Positions 25,735 to 37,199 of a stretch of 64,000 bases of DNA are shown here, piece by piece. The stretch is taken from NCBI RefSeq assembly GCF_021347895.1, contig NC_067130.1:27797817-27861816 (forward strand), in the 5' to 3' direction. Position numbers and translations under genes: made by a program. The first letter of the stretch is position 1. Every line of letters starts with the position of its first letter. Origin of the DNA: Acanthochromis polyacanthus. Its lineage: Eukaryota > Chordata > Actinopteri > Pomacentridae. A model generated the notes under the pieces. It was not told the DNA's origin, ran no database searches, and worked only from the letters and a program-made list of their open reading frames with translations.

Positions 25735-26131
25735 TTCCCCCCCGTCAAATCGCCACCTTATCGCGGTGGAGGGGTTTGAGCGTCTCTGTGATCCTGGGAG
25801 CTATGTTGTCCGGGCATAAGCCCCTGGTAGGGTCTCCCAAGGCAAACTGGTTCTGGATTCAGAAGACCTCGATGATATCATAAAATGGTAAAGCCGCTAC
25901 CTCGCCCAGGTTTGGCAAACCAGGGCCTTTCCCTGGAGCCAGACCTGGGGTGGGGGGGAGCTCGTAGAAGAGCGTTTGGTGGCCGAGCCTTGAGGTCCCG
26001 TGGGGCTCGGTCGGGCACAGCCCGAAAAAGTAACACGGGGCCACCGCCCAGTAGGCCCACCACCTACAGGGCAGGAAGTCGGGGTCGGGTGCTATGTCCA
26101 CTGAGCAGTAGGCAGGAGCGGGTGCCTGGGC

Positions 26132-26680
26132 ATGCTGGCCCCTGGTGGCATAGACTAACTCTGGGGACGTGGAATGTCACCTCACTGGCAGAGAAGGAAC
26201 CTGAGCTGGTGCGGGAGGTGGAGCGATACCGGCTAGACATAGTTGGGCTCACCTCCACGCAAGGGTTCTGGAACCAGAATCCTGGAGAGGGGTTGGACTC
26301 TCTCCTACTCTGGAGTTGTCCAAAGTGAGAGGCGCCGGGCGGGTGTGGGGATACTCACAAGCTCCCGGCTGAGTGCCGCTTTGTTGGAGTTCTCCCCGGA
26401 GAACGAGAGGGTCGCCTCTCTGCGACTTTGTGTTGCAGAGGGGAAAACTCTGACTGTTGTCTGTGCTTATGCGCCAAACAGCAGTTCAGAGTATTCGGCC
26501 TTCTTGGAGTCTCTGGGTGGTGTCCTGAAAGGGATACCGATCGGGGATTCCATAGTTCTCCTGGGAGACTTCAATGCTCATGTGGGCAACGATGGAGAAA
26601 CCTGGAAGGGGGTGATTGGGAGGAACGGCCTGCCTGATCTGAACCCGAGAGGTGTTTTGTTATTGGACTTCTGTGCTAGT
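26132..26680 (+). pseudogene. apurinic endonuclease domain of Rex3-like LINE (broken)
   Basis: Near 26155 the frame reads LTLGTWNVTSL, the N-terminal strand with the conserved Asn of AP-like endonucleases. A frameshift near 26250-26290 moves to the frame containing [20 protein letters not shown] and the GDFNAHVG motif (about 26560-26590). The last of these is the catalytic D-x-N motif. The frame ends at FCAS, where the second LINE is inserted. The closing STDHHPV motif of the domain is found beyond that insertion at about 27823-27843. The nuclease would nick target DNA to prime reverse transcription, but this copy is inactive. Confidence 0.85.
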
Positions 26681-27660
26681 TTATTTTATTTTTTATTTTT
26701 TTATTTTATTTTGTTTGTTTGTTCATGATTTATGCTCATTCAGATACATTATAAAAATTATGAAAATGATGTACCATGAACAAAAAGGAATGGCAGGAAG
26801 ATAAATCTTGTAAACGCTGTCCCCTGTGTTTCATTAAAAAAAACAAATAACAATAACAATAAGCAACCTTTCAAACCCCACTCCTCACCAGGTCAACACA
26901 AGTTAAGCAAACATAGTCACAAACAAAATATATATATTTATATGTCTTACTTATTGGGAATTTCACATTCCAAAATTATCATTTTCTCTATATTCTGACA
27001 TTATTTTATCTTTAAACATTTTTTTTGAATTTGTAGACACTTGTACAGCTTTTAAGTTCATTTCTCAAAGAGTTCCAAACTCCAACTCCATAAATGGACA
27101 CACACATTCGTTTCTGTACTGTCCTCCAAGACGCAGTCCGAAAATTGTATTTTCTTCTGTGATATCCATCCTGAGAAACAAAATTAAATAAATTTTAGAT
27201 AGAAGCAGGCAACATTATTTGTTTTGCTTTCCACATCACAAGTAAAATTTTTAAGTCAACTAAATTTTTAAATTTAAGTTGTCTCAAGGCAATGAACAAA
27301 CTGTTAGTGTGCTCTCTGTAGCTCTTTTTATTAATTATCTGAATTGCTCTTTTTTGCAGACGAACTAGGGGCTCAATAGTAACATTGCAAGTATTTCCAA
27401 AAACCTCAGCACAATAACTGAAGTATGGAAGAATCATTGAGCAGTACAGCATTTGCAGAGAGTTACAATCAAAAATGTCTTTGACTTTATTTAAAATACC
27501 GATACTCTGGCTAATTTTCTTTTTTATGTTGTCTACATGAGCTTTCCAATTGAGTTTTTCATCTAAAATAACACCTAAGAATTTTGTTTCATTAACTCTT
27601 TTTACAACAGCATCATCAATAATAATTTTTCCAGAATCATTTTTGCATAAATAAATAAGT
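26681..27660 (-). mobile_element. 5'-truncated LINE fragment nested inside the Rex3-like element (CR1/L2/Rex1-like)
   Basis: The insertion interrupts the host LINE between codons for FCAS and its continuation HRLSITN. AGT is present at both junctions (26678-26680 and 27658-27660), leaving at most a 3-bp duplication. The minus strand carries the C-terminal end of a reverse transcriptase. At the plus-strand left edge, T-rich repeats of the ATTTT type (26681-26720) correspond to its A-rich 3' tail. The sequence resembles the C-terminal part of CR1/L2/Rex1-group fish LINEs; assignment to one family is not possible from memory. About 980 bp. Confidence 0.8.
27195..27655 (-). pseudogene. C-terminal reverse transcriptase fragment of the nested LINE
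   Basis: Reading leftwards from about 27650, the minus strand gives VNETKFLGVILDEKLNWKAH, then an ISQSIGILNK segment, then MLYCSMILPYFSYCAEVFGN and LVRLQKRAIQIIN. This is the end of the RT domain and the downstream 'thumb-like' conserved block of CR1/L2-type LINEs. A stop follows LPASI, and further similarity (VWNSLRNELKSC) appears after a frame change at about 27060-27090. The 5' truncation removes the catalytic centre. Confidence 0.8.
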
Positions 27661-29950
27661 CATAGATTGTCCATAACAAACACCATGTTCAAGCATAAGT
27701 TTGCTCATAAGTGTACTTGGTACCAGAGCACCTTAGGCCAAAGGTCGATGATCGACTTTATAGTCGTATCGTCAGATCTGCAGCCGTATGTTTTGGACAC
27801 TCGGGTGAAGAGAGGTGCAGAGCTGTCAACTGATCACCACCCGGTGGTGAGTTGGATCCAATGTCGGGGAAGCCTGCCAGACAGACCTGGTAAACCCAAA
27901 CGTGTAGTGCGGGTGAACTGGGAACGTCTGGCGGAGGACCCTGTCTGTAGGGTTTTCAACTCCCACCTCCGGAAGAGTTTCTCCAGCATCCCGGGGGAGG
28001 TTGGGGACATGGATTCTGAGTGGTCCATGTTCAAAGCCTCCATTGCAGAAGCAGCTGCTAGGAGCTGTGGTCTGAAGGTCACTGGTGCCTGTCGCGGCGG
28101 CAATCCAAAGACCCGCTGGTGAGGGAGGCCGTCAGGCTGAAAAAGGAGACTTTTCGAGCCTGGTTGCTCGGGGGTCTCCCGAAGCAGCTGACAGGTACCG
28201 GCTGGCAGCTGTGGCGGTTGTGGAAGCTAAAACTCGGGTGTGGGAGGAGTTCGGGGAGGCCATGGAGAAGGACTTTCGGTCGGCCTCGGGGAAGTTCTGG
28301 CAAACCGTTCGACGCCTCAGGAAGGGGAGGCAGGGCTTCTCTCAGGCTGTGTACAGTCGGGAGGGAGAACTGTTGACCTGTACTGGGGATATTGTCGAGC
28401 GGTGGAAAGAGTACTTCGAGGAACTCCTGAACCAGGTTAACACGTCCTCTATGGAGGAGGCAGAGCCTGAAGACTTGAGGGGATCTTCGTCCATATCCGT
28501 GGCAGAGGTCGCCGAGGTAGTAAGAAGCTCCTTGGTGGCAAGGCGCCAGGCGTGGACGAGATTCGCCCTGAGATGCTGAAGGCTCTGGACATTGTTGGAC
28601 TGTCTTGGTTGACACATCTATACAATGTTGTGTGGGCATCGGGTACAGTACCTGTTGAGTGGCAGACCGGGGAGGTGGTCCCTATTTTCAAAAAGGGGGA
28701 CCGGAGAGTGTGTGCCAACTACCGCGGTATCACACTTCTCAGCCTCCCCGGGAAAGTTTACTCTAGGGTGCTGGAAGGGAGGATCCGACCGATAGTCGAA
28801 CCTCGGATTCAGGAGGAGCAATGCGGATTCCGTCCCGGTCGTGGAACAGCGGACCAGCTCTTTACCCTTGCGGAGCTGCTGAGGGGGTCATGGGAGTATG
28901 ACCTGCCAGTCTACATGTGTTTTGTGGATCTGGAGAAGGCCTATGACCGTGTCCCCCGAGGGGCTTTGTGGGGGGCACTTCGGGAGTATGGGGTCCCGGG
29001 CTCGTTGCTACGAGCCGTTCGGTCCCAGTACGACCAAAGTGAGAGCTGTGTCCGCATACTCGGCACTAAGTCAGACACGTTTCCGGTGGGTGTTGGACTC
29101 CGCCAGGGCTGCCCCTTGTCTCCAATCCTGTTTGTGGTTTTCATGGACAGGATTTCAAACCGCAGTCGTGGTGTGGAGGGTTTTCGGTTTGGGAGCCTCA
29201 GGATTGCATCTCTGCTTTTTGCGGATGATGTGGTTTTGTTGGCGTCCTCAGACCGTGACCTCCAGCATGCACTGGAGCGGTTTGCAGCCGAGTGTGAAGC
29301 GGCAGGGATGCGGATCAGCACCTCCAAGTCCGAGGCCATGGTTCTCTGCCGGAAACCAGTGGATTGCTCCTACCGGGTATGGTGGGAGTTGCTTCCCCAA
29401 GCGAAGGAGTTTAAGTATCTCAGAATCTTGTTCACAAGTGATGGGAAAATGGAGCAAGAAATGGACAGGCAGATTGGTGCGGGGTCAGCAGTAAAGCGGG
29501 CATTGTACCGAACCGTCGTGGTGAAGAGGGAGCAGAGCCGTAAAGCGAAGCTCTCGATTTACCAGTCCATCTACGTTCCAACCCTCACCTATGGTCATGA
29601 GCTTTGGGTAGTGACCAAAAGAACAAGAGGTGAGGAGCTCAGACATCCGTAGGGAGCTTGGAGTAGAGCCACTGCTCCTTCGCATCAAAAGGAGCTAGTT
29701 GAGGTGGTTTGGCCATCTGATTCGGATGCCTCCAGGGAGACTTCCTTTGGAGGTTTTCCGAGCACGTCCGTCTGGGAGGAGACCCCGAAGTAGACCCAGA
29801 ACTCGATGGACGGATTATATATCTCGTCTGGCCTGGGAACGCCTTGGGATCCCCTAGGAAGAGCTGGAAAGCGTTGCTGGGGGGAGGGACGTCTGGAACG
29901 ACCTGCTTTGCCTGCTGCCTCCGCGACCCGACCCCGGATAAGCGGAAGAA
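27661..29950 (+). pseudogene. reverse transcriptase part of Rex3-like LINE (broken)
   Basis: Three consecutive frames carry it. 27667-28122 holds the end of the endonuclease (STDHHPVVSW). 28085-28579 is the linker (VWEEFGEAMEKDFRSASGKF). 28552-29652 is the RT core with GFRPGRGTADQL, FVDLEKAYDRVPRG, LRQGCPLSPILF and the catalytic LLFADDVVLL (about 29213-29242). Near 29630 the frame is lost in what looks like an internal deletion. The C-terminal LRWFGHLIRMPPG and RPRTRW segments follow at about 29699-29815 in another frame. The two Asp of FADD are intact, but the frame breaks make the copy dead. Confidence 0.9.
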
Positions 29951-29969
29951 AATGGATGGATGTGTGGAT

Positions 29970-29979
29970 GTTGTCATTT
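29970..29979. repeat. right target-site duplication of the Rex3-like LINE
   Basis: GTTGTCATTT, identical to 25725-25734, follows directly on the GATG-type tail. Confidence 0.85.
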
Positions 29980-31615
29980 CTTCTCTTCCAGCCTACATTC
30001 AAGCACTACAGCTGTGATGTCAGTTAGGGCTCTGAGAGTTTAGTGATCAGTCTTCAGATAGAGACTGAAACAATGTGTTCCTCTAATGTTCTTTGGAGTT
30101 TGATACAGCTTGTTTAAGAGTAGGTGACAGCTTAAAGTGCAACTTTGACCAAAGGGATGAAGTTAGAGGTAGTGCATCAGGTTGATTTGTTGGCACTTGG
30201 TTGGACTAAGTGTCCCTGAACAATAAGTACCATCTTCTGCTTGTTCACACTCTCCTACACTGGCTTAGGCATCGTTTTTGCCCCTTAAAAAAGGTTTTTG
30301 TAGCAACAATTGGCAAAAGTTTAAGAAAGAATCAAATTCTTGCTCAAATTTATAACCTTTTTTGCTTATTTGTTGATTTGATAGAGTCAAAACTGATTAT
30401 TTTCTTCAATTATGGGCTATTCATAGGGAAAAAAAGTTGTATTTCTAAAATTACGGTATCAGGAATATGTTCCTTTGGTATTTGTACCCCAATTTACATC
30501 ATGTGATATATTGGAATACATGGCGAAATCTGTCAAATGGTATAGGATTACACAGTATGTTAAAACTAATATTTGGATGCCCTGCCACTGAAAAAGCTAA
30601 TTTTATTAGTACAGAAACCTAAAATGATCAGGAGCATTTCAGATAATGAACAGTTTGCATGTTTGCAGGCTAATTGGTTATGAAAAATGCCTTTTCCTCT
30701 CAAAACATGGCTGCAAATCAGAACACTTGATGTAGACTGTCTTCAGTTTGTGGATGAGGCAGAGTGACAAAAAGTGAAATTACTTAACTTACGTATCCGA
30801 TGGCAAAGAAATGCTCAAGTTCAGTCTGTAAAATTGTTTATAAAGTTATGCAGACCAAGTTGCAAAAGCAGTTTGGTGATGGACTTGTACAAAGAATTCC
30901 AAGAGCGACAGGTTAGCGAACATGAAAGATAATATCAGTCCTTCACAAAGTTTGTGCGATTCCCATTGTAGAAGGCAAACTTTATTCACTATTTAAGCTT
31001 GATGAGGTAATAAGCTTCAGAAAAATGCTAACTGTAAAACTTGTTTATATCTTTTCAGCTAACTAAACCATCCTTAAATACTAACAAGGCCTTCATAGTA
31101 ATAATATTAACTTTACTTTAAAGCTCAAAAGCTACTTCAAATCCAACATTGACGAGTTTCTGGATCAACATCAGCTCCAACAAAGAACTGAATTCCAGCA
31201 GAAAGAGTGAAAGTAGGTGATTACAATGTGCACGAAGGTACTCTGCTGCCATTTATCTCTGCATGGATTTAACTTTTTAGAAACAGCAGTGTTTCATGTG
31301 AAAGTGTAAAGAGCTGATCTTAATGTAGAGTTTACCAAGTTCTGGTTGGATATGAAAATGTATGAAGACACTCTGGTGCAATAATTCAATCCCACTGTCT
31401 TCCACTGAAACTGCCAAAGTACAGTCAGGTTTTTAATTATTTTTGAAAAAAATAGGCTCCACAATCTGTTGTGTTTTATAAGATTATTTTTCATGATGTT
31501 TCAGGTGTTTGCTGTGTTGTTGTTTCAGTATCAGTGAAATGCTACCTGGTCTTACTTCTAATTCTTTCCGAATATAAGCACCCTAAACGACAAATGCCAT
31601 TGTCCTACATTTACA
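29980..31615. other. gene-free AT-rich stretch
   Basis: Short frames only; no recognisable domain, repeat family or motif cluster. Confidence 0.5.
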
Positions 31616-31619
31616 CTGC

Positions 31620-31950
31620 AGTAGAGGAGGTCGAAACTTCTCGTGTTCACTGCTCAGATACAGGTTCAGAGGTGAGTCGGGGTCAACGTTGCAACAACAT
31701 GGTCCCACCTTTTCTCTTCCAGCCTGCGAGTGTCAATCAGCGGCGACTCTCGACCCAAGTGACGCTAATCAAAGCGAACCAGGTGGTAATTGTGTATTAT
31801 TCAACTTACAGGGGGAGCTGCTTTAGCCTGGTGATCGCTTATGTATAATTTAAGGCAATCTGTGCATGTATTATAAATGAACGAGGTTCGCCAAGTGGCA
31901 AATAGAGTGCAATTAATGTCTCCGAGCTCGCAGATTGACTGTCTTTAGCC
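31620..31950. promoter_or_regulatory. candidate conserved noncoding block
   Basis: This unique block changes composition sharply from its AT-rich left flank. It includes CTTATGTATAATTTAAGGC, GCATGTATTATAAATGAACG and GTGCAATTAATG (CAATTAA at 31910-31916). Together they give several homeodomain-class sites in about 120 bp (31790-31920). It is among the most enhancer-like stretches in the window by eye; conservation is not tested. Confidence 0.4.
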
Positions 31951-34189
31951 TGTTTTTTTTTTGAGCTCATTTCTCTGCTTTCGTCCTCTTAACCCACCGT
32001 CGCCACCCACCGCTTCCTCTTTCACTTCCTTCTTTTTCCTCCCCCCCACCCAACCTCCAGCTTTCTCTGGGAGTCAACTTTATAAAGGAAGTATGAGTGA
32101 GAGTGAGTGAGTGAGCACTCTGGAGGCAGTCAATACCTTATCAACTCCTGCCGAACGCTGACACCTTGACGTCCTTGACAGCAAATTATTACTTTTTCAT
32201 GACGCAACCAGGTGCAATTACAGCAACATCTTTGCGCTGTATCCTGCTGCTCCTGCAACTGTCAAAAGGCGTTCCTGGTGGGATCCTTGCAGGAGCTGAG
32301 ACATCAGTCTCTCAGTCCCTCCCAGATCTCTGCAAAGACAGACTGACAGACAAGAATGAGGCAGAGAGGGGGACCGAGTGCAAAGAGAAAATAGAGGGAG
32401 CCATTCAAACATGCCCAAAGATTCAGTAAATAGTTGCATTCTACTCAAATTCCTTTTCTGGGAACACTCGGTGGTTTGTTTCTGTTGACTGACAGTGAGA
32501 AGGTGGCAGAGTTTTGTTGTTGTTGTCGTTTCGCCGGATGATGCAGGTAGCCCGGTAAACAAGTGTGTTTGTAATGTCATCACACGCTTTCCCCGCTTCA
32601 CACCGCTAAACCCTGTAGGCTTGATTATAAAGTTTAACCGCACTTTAACGCACAACAACACTGAGAAGAAGAAGAGGAGGAAAAAAAACACGCCAGGTAA
32701 ACCTCAATTAAGACTTCAGAGTGTCACTTTCTCCCCGTGGCGCAGCAGCAGAAAGAAGAGAACACAAAGAGCCCACAAAGCCTGTGATGCCACCCCTGCG
32801 AATATGGGGATTGCTGGGGTGGCGGTGGGGGAGAAACTTTGCCATCCTGGAGGTGGATGTTGCCTCATGTCTCTTTGTGTGTTTGGTGTGTCCCCCCTGG
32901 TTGGGAGCAGAGAGTTGGAGAGAGGAGGTGGGGGGAGGAGGATGTGGTGGGGAGGCGGCGGTGGCAATACTGTGTGTTTGTCTTCACATACGTGTTCGGG
33001 AAAAGAAGGACAGGTAAGGAGGAGCAGAACAAACCGCGAACAGAGCCTTTCATCTCGCACTCATCATCCGCTGATCCTCACCCCTTTTTCCTCCCTTCCT
33101 CCCCCCAATTCAGCTAATTTCTTCACGCAGACGTTTATTATTATTATTATTTCTAAAAAAGCACATCTGACTTATGCAGGTAATGACACCTCAGTGAGCT
33201 ATTGGTTTTCTCCTCGGCCCCTCTGTGTGTTTTTTCCTCTCCTCCCCCCTTTCAAGCGCTGCCTTCTCTCGCTCCCCTTTTACTCCCCCAGGCCTCCTCC
33301 TCACCCCTCCATCACCACCACCACCACTGTCTTTTTTCCTGTGGTGTCAGACACAGATTTATTCTGCCTGTGATGCGTGTAGAGCAGAGGAGTGAGCAGT
33401 GAGGGAGGGGAGGCGAGGGGGAGGGAGGGGGGAGGGTCAGCAGGGGGGGGGGGGGGGTGGAGAAGGGGGATAGGAGTGTGTGTACAATAAGAGATAAGAT
33501 CATGGCTCCCCAGGGGCTTGTTTGGCCCTGTACCCGATCCATCAAACGCCCGCTCCAAGTGCCAAGGTCAACTCTAATGAGCATTTTCTGGGGTCTTATT
33601 CTCAACGCTGAGCCTCCCCCCCCTCCCCTCCACCGACACACACATGCACACACACACACTCTCTGAACACACCTTGGACATACCTGCACGGCTGTAGGAT
33701 GGATGGCTGTGACAGGAAATATAACATGCTTGCATGCATCCCAACAGGTATTTTACACAGGAATCAGACTTCGCTGCAGGAGAGCAGGTGCAGAAGAAAG
33801 CGAGGTGAGTGATCCGTGTCAGGTGTGAACTGTGGCAGGTGCGAGGATCCGATATGTTGTCTTTTTTCTTCTTGAGCACCGATCAAATCGTGTCTGTAGC
33901 ATCGGGCATCAAGAAACTGTCAGCCAGGTATTGAAAGCCGGCACCGGGATGATTGGTCGCATTCCTGTTGTGCTTTCTGTTAAGACAAAACTTTATCAGT
34001 CCTGAAGGAAATTCAGATTCTGTGCCAAATATTGCCAAAAAATACACAAAATGACTGAACATAAGAAATGCAGTTGCTAAAAAATTTGCAAAATTAAGCC
34101 TTTAACTTCTCATTTTTAGCATTTTATTCCCTCCTAAGTTGCTTTAAAGTTAGAAAAATCCAGTCATTTGACAGTGACTGACATCTTGT
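31951..34189. other. gene-free stretch with G-rich and C/T-rich low complexity
   Basis: The segment has T runs (31950-31960), a GAGT-type repeat at 32095-32115, C-rich and G-rich runs at 32850-33310 and a 15-G run at 33443-33457. The 33480-33620 part is unique (GAGATAAGATCATGG, CTCTAATGAGC) and may be regulatory. Long frames here are low complexity and not believable genes. Confidence 0.5.
33443..33457 (+). repeat. poly(G) run
   Basis: Fifteen consecutive G residues sit in a 60-bp stretch of GGGAGG-type repeats (33390-33470). This could form a G-quadruplex. Confidence 0.85.
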
Positions 34190-36790
34190 TTGAGCAGAAG
34201 CTAGAAAATTACACTGAATTACACATGCAAAGTTAAACCAGTGCAATAAAAAAACATCACATTTACGCACGAAATACAGAGGTTAAAGAAACATGAGAAA
34301 GACTTGGGAAAAGGTATCTAAAATATTTCAATTGGAAGTAATTTCTACTTAACCTGTATCTAAAAGGACATAATCAGACTAAAAGTGAACCAATATTGAT
34401 TTTCAGCTTCCTAAATCCCAAAAAGGTGATGAAAAGTTTCACACTGATGACTTCCTCTAAAAAATTAAAAAAAAAACTTATATACCAAAAGATAAACATA
34501 AAAAAGACACACGAAGAAGTTAGAGGAAGATTTATGACCTGGATTTAACAGAAGAATAACTGTTTGTTGCAAAGAATGAGGCTGAAAGTCTGACTTAGGA
34601 AAACAAACACTAATTGAATCTGTTTAGTTCTGTTTTTCTATATGTATTAAAGCAAAAAATATTATCGAAAAAAGAAAACAAAACCAGAAACGGCTCATTT
34701 CCAACGCATTCCTCCAAATTCGGCATCTAAAACAGCATTTACTTTGCTTTCTTTCACTTCCTGCGTCACCGGTTTGGTCGCACACTCGGACAAAAGTGGG
34801 CCGCGGCGCCCGGTAGGTGGGCTTTTAGTGGAAAGTGTCCCTCATCATCCCCTCATTGCGTGCTGATCTGCCAAAAGTTGTTAAGGTTTGAAGGCTGGTG
34901 GAGTGCGGCGGCATGTGGAGAATACTAATGAAGCAATAAAAGTCACTGCGGGAGGGGCGAGGGACGAGGGGAGAGGGAAGGACCGGGAGCCGCTGACAGG
35001 AGGTGTGATAATTGAGATGTTGCGACCCCACATATTACCTGCATATTGGCCAAATTAGGAGGCAGCGAGTGTAAGGGCAGGACGGAGGCAGTGGAGGCCC
35101 CCCGCCAACATCCACCTATACTGGGACTGTGTGTGAGACTAAACTAGAACAAGATATGACAAGTGTTTTTTTAGTAACTTCTGATTAGCTACGAGGAGAA
35201 GCACAAGAATAAGTGAGTTTTCATGCGTAGAACAGGTCCTGCGGGTAAATACAGCTACAGGATTCTTCTGTAGCTGAGGATTCTTCAATGTAAAGCAGAA
35301 AAAACCATTTGAATTTACAATCACCATAAGAGACACTATCTATAATCACTATTTAAGAGTAGTTTTGCAATATTGTGTTGCATTGTGATAAGGTTAATGT
35401 GTGCAAAAATCCCATATAGCTGAACTGTAATCCTTTTAATTTAACAAATTTTACATGTGTAACTTCAAAACGGCATTTATTTTTTTTTGCTTTCAGTCAT
35501 TAATTTGAAAAGAAGCTGTTGCCACATTGGTTTAAATGTCGACTAACTGTGCAAAACCAAATAATTAAAGAAGATTACTGGGCCACTCTACTTGATCTGT
35601 ATCCAAAATACCAGAATTCGACTAAAAATTAACAAGTACAGATGAACCTCAGCTGTCTAAATGCCAAAACTTGATGGTACACACTGAAAGGTACACACTG
35701 GATCAGGAAAATTATGTATACGTTTAGAAAAAATAGCTTATATACCGAAAGAAAAAACTAGAACAAGATTTGTGTTTTGTAGCAACTTCTGCTTCGCTGT
35801 GAAGAGAAGCGAAAGAATTGAAGTGTTTGCGTGCATAGGATTGATGGTACAGGTAAATACAGATGAAATTCAGCAATGCATTTCCTCACTTATCAATGCA
35901 GAGCGAAAAAAGCACAACAGACAATATCTAATATCACTACAAGAACACAATTTACAATATTCCTATGCTTTCAGATTGGGACAATGTCTGCAGAACCACA
36001 TATAACTGAGCTGAAATGCAACAAATTAAACAAATTTTACACAAACAAAACTTTGAAACTGCTTTCAGTCATTAATTTGAAAAGAAGCTGTTCCCACATT
36101 GATTTAAATTCTGACTAACTGTGCAAAATGAAATGATGAATGAAGACTAATAGCAATACTCTAAGACCAAAATAATCAGCTATAGTTGAGTATTATACCA
36201 AAATGAATTCCACTGAAAGTTATTTCTACTTGATCTGTATACAAAAAAACCCATCATCACAATAAAAACTCAGAAGCTTTGATGAACCTCAGCTGTCTAA
36301 ATGCCAAAAACGTTGATGGTGCACATTGAAAGATACACACTGGATCAGAAAAATGATGTCTCAGCTTATATTCCAAAGTAAACTTCCATAACTCCTGCTT
36401 TGTTGTGAAGAGAAGCAAAAGTGAGTTTGGATGTGTAGAAATGGTCCGCCAGGCAAACACAGATGGAATTCTGCAAAAAACTTCTAATTTATTCAATGTA
36501 GATCAGAAAAAAATGATTTTAATTTACAATCAGCACAACAGACATTATCTAAAATCACTACATAAGAATACTTTTGCAATGCTCTTTTCCATTCTAATAT
36601 GGACGATGTGTGCAAAAACCACACATGACTGAACTGTAATCCAAAAAAATAAACAAACTATACTTCAACGATGCATTTTGGTCCTCTTTTCATTTATTAA
36701 TTTGAAAAGAATCTGTTCCCATATTGATTGAAATGTTTACTAACTGTGCAAAAACAAACAACTGAAGAAGATTATTTGAACTAAAACAGT
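34190..36790. repeat. diverged tandem repeat, about 607-bp unit
   Basis: Matching landmark phrases recur at nearly constant spacing: AACTTCTGATTAGC at 35176, AACTTCTGCTTCGC at 35784 and AACTCCTGCTTTGT at 36390 (intervals 608 and 606). Each is followed by GAGAAGC(A/G)AAAG. A second landmark, CATTAATTTGAAAAGAA, recurs near 35497, 36070 and 36695, and a third (GAACCTCAGCTGTCTAAATG) near 35644 and 36282. A more diverged partial unit lies at about 34190-34570. There is no coding content. It behaves like a local satellite. Confidence 0.75.
34730..35080. promoter_or_regulatory. candidate noncoding block between satellite units
   Basis: A GC-richer unique segment separates the first, diverged repeat unit from the rest of the 607-bp array. 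It includes GAATACTAATGAAGCAATAAAAG (34919-34941 region), GTGATAATTGAG (35003-35014) and CATATTACCTGCATATTGGCC (35031-35051 region). These AT cores resemble homeodomain sites. Inference only. Confidence 0.3.
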
Positions 36791-37165
36791 TTAATCAATT
36801 ACTCAAAGGCAAAAAAAAAAAAATCACCAGTAGCAGAGTATTTGATTTCTTTTTGCCAAAAATGGCATTTTCAGGTACCAGCTTCTCAGATTCGAGAGTC
36901 TGCAGGCATTCTCTTGTTTAAATTATTGTAAACTGATGAAATTTCTGTGAATATATTTTGTTTTTGGACAAAATGACCAGTTTCGAGACATTGCTTCAGT
37001 TTCAGGGAACTTGTGATAAGATTTTCCACAGTTGTCTGACGCTACTTGATAATGATGAAATAACTAAAATAAGCTGCAGCCATCAGTCTCCCGGTGAAGA
37101 CACCATTACAGCAATTTTAACAGGTTTCTGCAGCAACATTGGTTTCATTATTCTTGCATATTCTG
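36791..37165. other. probable dispersed fish repeat, unidentified
   Basis: The phrase 'TTTCAGGTACCAGCTTCTCAGA' (36870-36891 area) and the following sequence resemble the same dispersed fish repeat seen at 37750-38100. Family name and limits are uncertain. Confidence 0.3.
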
Positions 37166-37167
37166 CC

Positions 37168-37198
<31 letters not shown>
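37168..37198. repeat. (GT)n microsatellite
   Basis: About 15 GT units, then a GCGTGG end. Confidence 0.9.

Positions 37199-37199
<1 letters not shown>

Larger units (their letters stand above)
25735..29969 (+). mobile_element. Rex3/RTE-like LINE, nearly full length, interrupted and inactive
   Basis: The element starts with a C-rich leader (about 25735-25750) and runs to a short ATGGATGGATG tail, and exact 10-bp duplications flank it. Excluding the nested insertion at 26681-27660 it is about 3.25 kb, the usual size for RTE-clade elements. It encodes an apurinic endonuclease domain followed by reverse transcriptase on the plus strand. The GATG-type 3' tail is what is described for the fish family Rex3. 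The reading frame is broken by several shifts, by the nested insertion and by a loss near 29630 where my memory of related copies has about 25 more residues. The presence of the 5' leader is unusual, since most LINE copies are 5'-truncated. Confidence 0.88.

Noticed and set aside
28079..28639. 186-codon minus-strand frame
   Set aside because: Antisense shadow of the Rex3-like reverse transcriptase linker; the sense frame has the known protein.
32495..33373. 292-codon open frame, plus strand
   Set aside because: Low-complexity translation (Val, Gly, Pro, Ser, Thr and His runs) driven by G-rich and C/T-rich DNA. No domain, and no exon structure.
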